From Motacilla alba alba (taxonomy: Eukaryota; Chordata; Aves; Passeriformes; Motacillidae): a DNA stretch of 64,000 nt. A model generated the notes under the pieces. That model was not told where the DNA came from. It worked only from the letters and a program-made list of their open reading frames with translations, and made no database searches. Positions 52,201 through 64,000 of the stretch are shown here, piece after piece (position 1 is the stretch's first letter; every line of letters begins with the position of its first letter). The position numbers and the translations under genes were made by a program. The stretch is from assembly GCF_015832195.1 (NCBI RefSeq), contig NC_052021.1:3472001-3536000 (forward strand). The letters are read 5' to 3'.

Positions 52201-53630
52201 AGCCCCACTGATGGAAAAGTCAGATTATCCAAGCAGCAACATCAGCTGGAGTGTTTGCAAAGGAGCAGCTTTGTTCTGAACCTCAGCCTGGGAGTGCTCC
52301 TCATGCACTGAGGGAGTCCTTCCATCCATTTGGACCTTTTGCACAGCACAGGCCACACAGCATTAAATGTGATCATGTTCTTCAACTCCAATATTTTTAA
52401 AAGGATCTAAACCTGATCTAACTCCTCATCAGTGGAGAATTTGATGTATTTCCAGTGTTAATCACCTTCCCTGGTCAAGCACCAACCCTTCCCAAGGCTC
52501 AGCACCTCTGGTTTCCACACTAACTGCTCATTATCCTGGTCTAAATTAAAACACCTCTGCTAACCCCATTTCCCACCACAGATTTGTCTGAGTCTCTCAC
52601 CTCTCAGCAGTCCAATTGCCTTGAAATTTGGCAGAACCTTCTTCACACTTCCCAGCTCTTGCTGTCCATCTCTAATCCCTGTCCAACCTGCCAGCGCTCT
52701 CCCTGAACTGCTGACAAAGGGAATTACACAACATCAGCGGAGGACAACTGACCAACTGCTGAATGAGAAAGAATAAAGAGAAATTAGGAAGCTGATGTGG
52801 ACCTGCATTGCACTGCATTGCTGGTGTCTGCATCAGGAATTTATAAGTATTTTATTTCAAATTTATCTTGTTGAAACTAAAGTTGTCATTTCTAAAATAG
52901 ATTTCTCATTCCACATGAAAGCAACACACTGCATGCCTTCCAGCCCCATTTTCACTGAAAAAACCCCAAACTCTTCAGCCTGGGCTCACACACAGCGACT
53001 GCTGGCTTGATACCAACATTCAGCAATAATGGAATTCAGTCAGAAAATGAACAATTACAAAAATACTTTCACTCCAAGAACTGATATTTCACTGAGGAAG
53101 TTATGCATACCTTCAAAACCAGTTCAGTACTCAAGCTGTATTTCTGTTTTTATTGAAATAAATTTAAAAACTACTTCTGGCCAATATTTACACATTTGAT
53201 GCAATTACTCTTCCTGCAATGTGGTATTTCCCCACCTGCCCCTGAAGGCAGCAGCATTTCCAGAACAAGAACTGCTTCCCAGATACTGAACCCACTTAGC
53301 AATGGGTCAAAGGACATTTGAGAAATGTGGCAAGGTGGATCACTGATTGGGAAAATGGAAGAGAGGTTTGGTAAGAAAAGAAAAGCTCATTTCAGTCATT
53401 CATTCAACATTATTTTTCAGTTGTCTGAAACTGTGTCAGCACTGGGAAAATCTCATTTCCACCCAAGACAGTGTCCAGACAGAAGCTGCTGCAGGTCAAT
53501 TCACTCTGCTGAAGTGACACATAATGAACAGAACGCTCTGAATTAAAACCTCTGGCCTCTCCTTCCACATGCTGCTCGTGTGTCTGTGCTCATCTCCCCA
53601 CCAGCCATGCCTTGCCCAGAGCTCTCCCTG
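49300..53630. other. Intergenic region between lectin copy 2 and ECD
   Basis: No gene is recognised on either strand. A T/C-rich low-complexity tract spans 51180-51600. Frames such as 50534-51166 show no conserved domain or splice structure. Confidence 0.5.
51180..51600. repeat. Polypyrimidine low-complexity tract
   Basis: T runs and C runs (including about 14 C near 51284) are built from loose repeats of TTTTTTGCC, CACCCTTTTTC and CCCCTCAATATAAA. The word CCCCTCAATATAAA occurs twice (51470 and 51584). Confidence 0.85.
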
Positions 53631-53636
53631 TGTTGC

Positions 53637-62300
<8,664 letters not shown>

Positions 62301-62440
62301 CGCGCCGGGGCCGCGCTCCGCCCCGGGGAGGAGCGGCGCGATGGCGGCGGCGGCGCCGCGCTCTGTGCCGGGAGCGCTGCGTGTGCACGGGCAGCGACCA
62401 CAGGCCTGTGCCGGCGGCGGTAGAATTCAGTGCCAGCCTT
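62301..62440. promoter_or_regulatory. ECD CpG-island promoter, possibly bidirectional
   Basis: A CpG-dense segment lies just upstream of the ECD ATG. The plus strand has ATGGCGGCGGCGGCGCCGC at 62341 and a possible donor GGCGGCG|GTAGAATT near 62420. Human ECD shares a head-to-head promoter with FAM149B1. I do not recognise FAM149B1 coding sequence here, so divergence is only suggested. Confidence 0.4.
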
Positions 62441-62858
62441 TGCTTTCCTCCTCCCTTCTCCCCCCTTCTTTTCCCTTTTCTGTTCGAATCTGAAGAGGCC
62501 CCAGCTGCTTCCTTATTTCTTTCCTCTCTCACCTTTTAGGTCCTCTTTCCCAGACCTTGTCCTTTCCTTATAAAACCCTTGATAACCCGTTCCCCATTGA
62601 AGGCTTTCTCATATCCTTGTTTTTCTGCCTCCTGGCTGCTGTGGGTGAAGGTCTGGCTTTCAGGAGCACACCCTGCTCCCTCTGCTCCAGAATCCAGCCT
62701 TGCAGCTATCCCAATCTCCTGCTGCTGAGGGCTTCGTTAGGCTCTGGCTGAAATGAAAAACATCCTGGAAGCTTTTCCCTTTCTTGAGATTAGAACGGTT
62801 TCTGCAATTCCTTGAGATGCGATCATGACAGTTAAAATCCCACTGTGCAAATGAAGGT
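62440..62858. repeat. Duplicated 0.43-kb segment, copy 2
   Basis: It matches 29510-29940 on the same strand, 33 kb away. The similarity stops at CACTGTGCAAATGAA, after which the two loci differ. Confidence 0.85.
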
Positions 62859-64000
62859 TTTCCCCTTCTTTCCCCCTCTCCATGCTCTGTCCTCTCCCTT
62901 TGTCATCTCAACAACTGCTAAGGAAACCTTTCTCATCTTGTCAATTGGCAATTAAACTGCTCTTGAATTCAGTTTTAAAATCGGTTTTAATTTCAGGCTC
63001 TGCCCATGCTATGGATTTGAATTTTGGATGAGGTTGTGGGCGCTGAACAAGCTGTGTGCTGCTTTAAAGCCTTTCTGCAGGGCTCCAAGGATGACCCTGG
63101 CAGGGAGTGCAGGAGCGTTGTGCCCTCCTTCTTTAGAGATGGAGGGCATTGAACCAGGTTCCTTGAAAAGCCATCTGGAGTGGGTGAAATGGAGGCACTG
63201 GAATTCCTTTGGGCAATGGTCCATCCAGGACAGAGCCACGGTGCCAGAAGCTGTTTGTCTGATGGTCAGATCATGCTCTGATCCGTGCAGGGCCAGCCCC
63301 TCGGGAAATGCAGGAGCCAAAGCCAGCAAGGAGAGGAGAGGACACGAGCTGAGCTCAGAGAGCTGGAGAGAGGAAATGCCCCAGATGTGCCTGGAGCACG
63401 GCCCTGCCCAGCAGCTTTTCTGACGGTTCAGTGCTCAAACAGCTGAAAGCTGGTGCTCAGGACTTTGGGATGTGGCTTGGAAGTGCAGAGGGGATGAGCT
63501 CCCTTGCTGGAACTGAGGCAGTGGAGCGCCACAAGCCTGCAGCCAGACTGCTTCTCCTTCAGCTTGAATTCAGTGTTCTTTCAGTTTTGTTTGTTTTTAA
63601 GTAATCTTAAACCTACTAGAAGTGAAAGAAGGAAACAGAAGTAGGCTGGAGAACTACTGCCACAGTAATTGATTTTACTCTTCCTCTTTTCCTTTTAAAA
63701 ACATGTAGAACACATGATCTTTTTATTTCTCTGGTTTGGGTGAAACACTCTTTTCCCCATGAGCTTTTTAACTCTGTGCTTTGGGAGAAACACTCTTTTC
63801 TCCCTTTCTTTGGAAGAGAGATGTGAGTCCTGAGACCCTGGGCCAATGCTCCCTGCATTTTATTGATGTTTTTACAATTAAACAAGGAGCTGATAAGATT
63901 GACAAGGGAGATACAACTCAGGAGCTGGCCAGGCAGCAGCCTCCAAACTCTCAGGGTGATGCAAAGAGCAGCAGGGTGTGCAGGCTGCTTTCCAGTGCGA
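62859..64000. other. Unassigned end of window
   Basis: No gene is recognised. The last 400 bases have ERV-LTR-like words (AAACACTCTTTTC twice, ATTTTATTGATG), but the ends cannot be placed. Confidence 0.4.

Noticed and set aside
62341..62493. First exon of FAM149B1 on the plus strand
   Set aside because: Human synteny suggests it, but the sequence after the ATG does not resemble FAM149B1 and is followed by a duplicated repeat segment. Kept only as a possible bidirectional promoter.

Overview
The window reads as vertebrate nuclear DNA from a bird, most likely a passerine. It has large split genes with GT-AG introns, many CR1 LINE tails (the GGTTTGGGTTGGAAGG-type 3' end and its reverse complement), and several avian-type LTR families. 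The gene content also fits: an ADAMTS14 3' half and ECD, whose human orthologues both lie in 10q22. There is no bacterial or phage signal.

Layout. (1) 97-7261 (+) holds the last 14 coding exons of ADAMTS14, a procollagen N-proteinase family member, followed by a long 3' UTR to about 9.93 kb. (2) 14699-26095 (-) holds a complete 18-exon gene for a protein related to the large subunit of microsomal triglyceride transfer protein. All exon phases join to an 886-residue frame that can be aligned to MTTP from signal peptide to C-terminus but is diverged enough to look like a paralogue. (3) 30-48.5 kb holds two nearly identical copies of a type II C-type lectin-like receptor gene (32850-34439 and 46658-48247, + strand), each behind a GC-rich promoter block, plus an extra orphan copy of that block. 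Between the two copies lies an ERV-rich interval with a class II (ERVK-like) provirus on the minus strand (36808-40696). Its gag-RT region is deleted but its RNase H-integrase frame is long and open. (4) 53637-62300 (-) holds the 13-exon ECD gene, with its promoter at the end of the gene.

The genes do not form one pathway. ADAMTS14 trims collagen propeptides outside the cell, the MTTP relative would load lipid onto lipoproteins in the ER, the lectins are cell-surface immune-type receptors, and ECD is a cell-cycle and splicing cofactor. The lectin block looks inserted by local duplication and retroviral activity between otherwise ordinary single-copy genes.

The most striking pattern is that three introns (two in the MTTP-like gene, one in ECD) begin with a tandem array whose repeat unit carries the exon-end/5' splice site itself. 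The arrays present 3, about 9 and about 20 near-identical candidate donors in a row. A second strong pattern is in the lectin pair: introns 3 and 4 and exon 4 are letter-for-letter identical, while exon 5 differs at 17 of 115 bases, nearly all amino-acid-changing.

Exon boundaries were placed by eye from splice consensus, reading phase and remembered family sequence. Repeat-family names are by recognition only, not from a library search.
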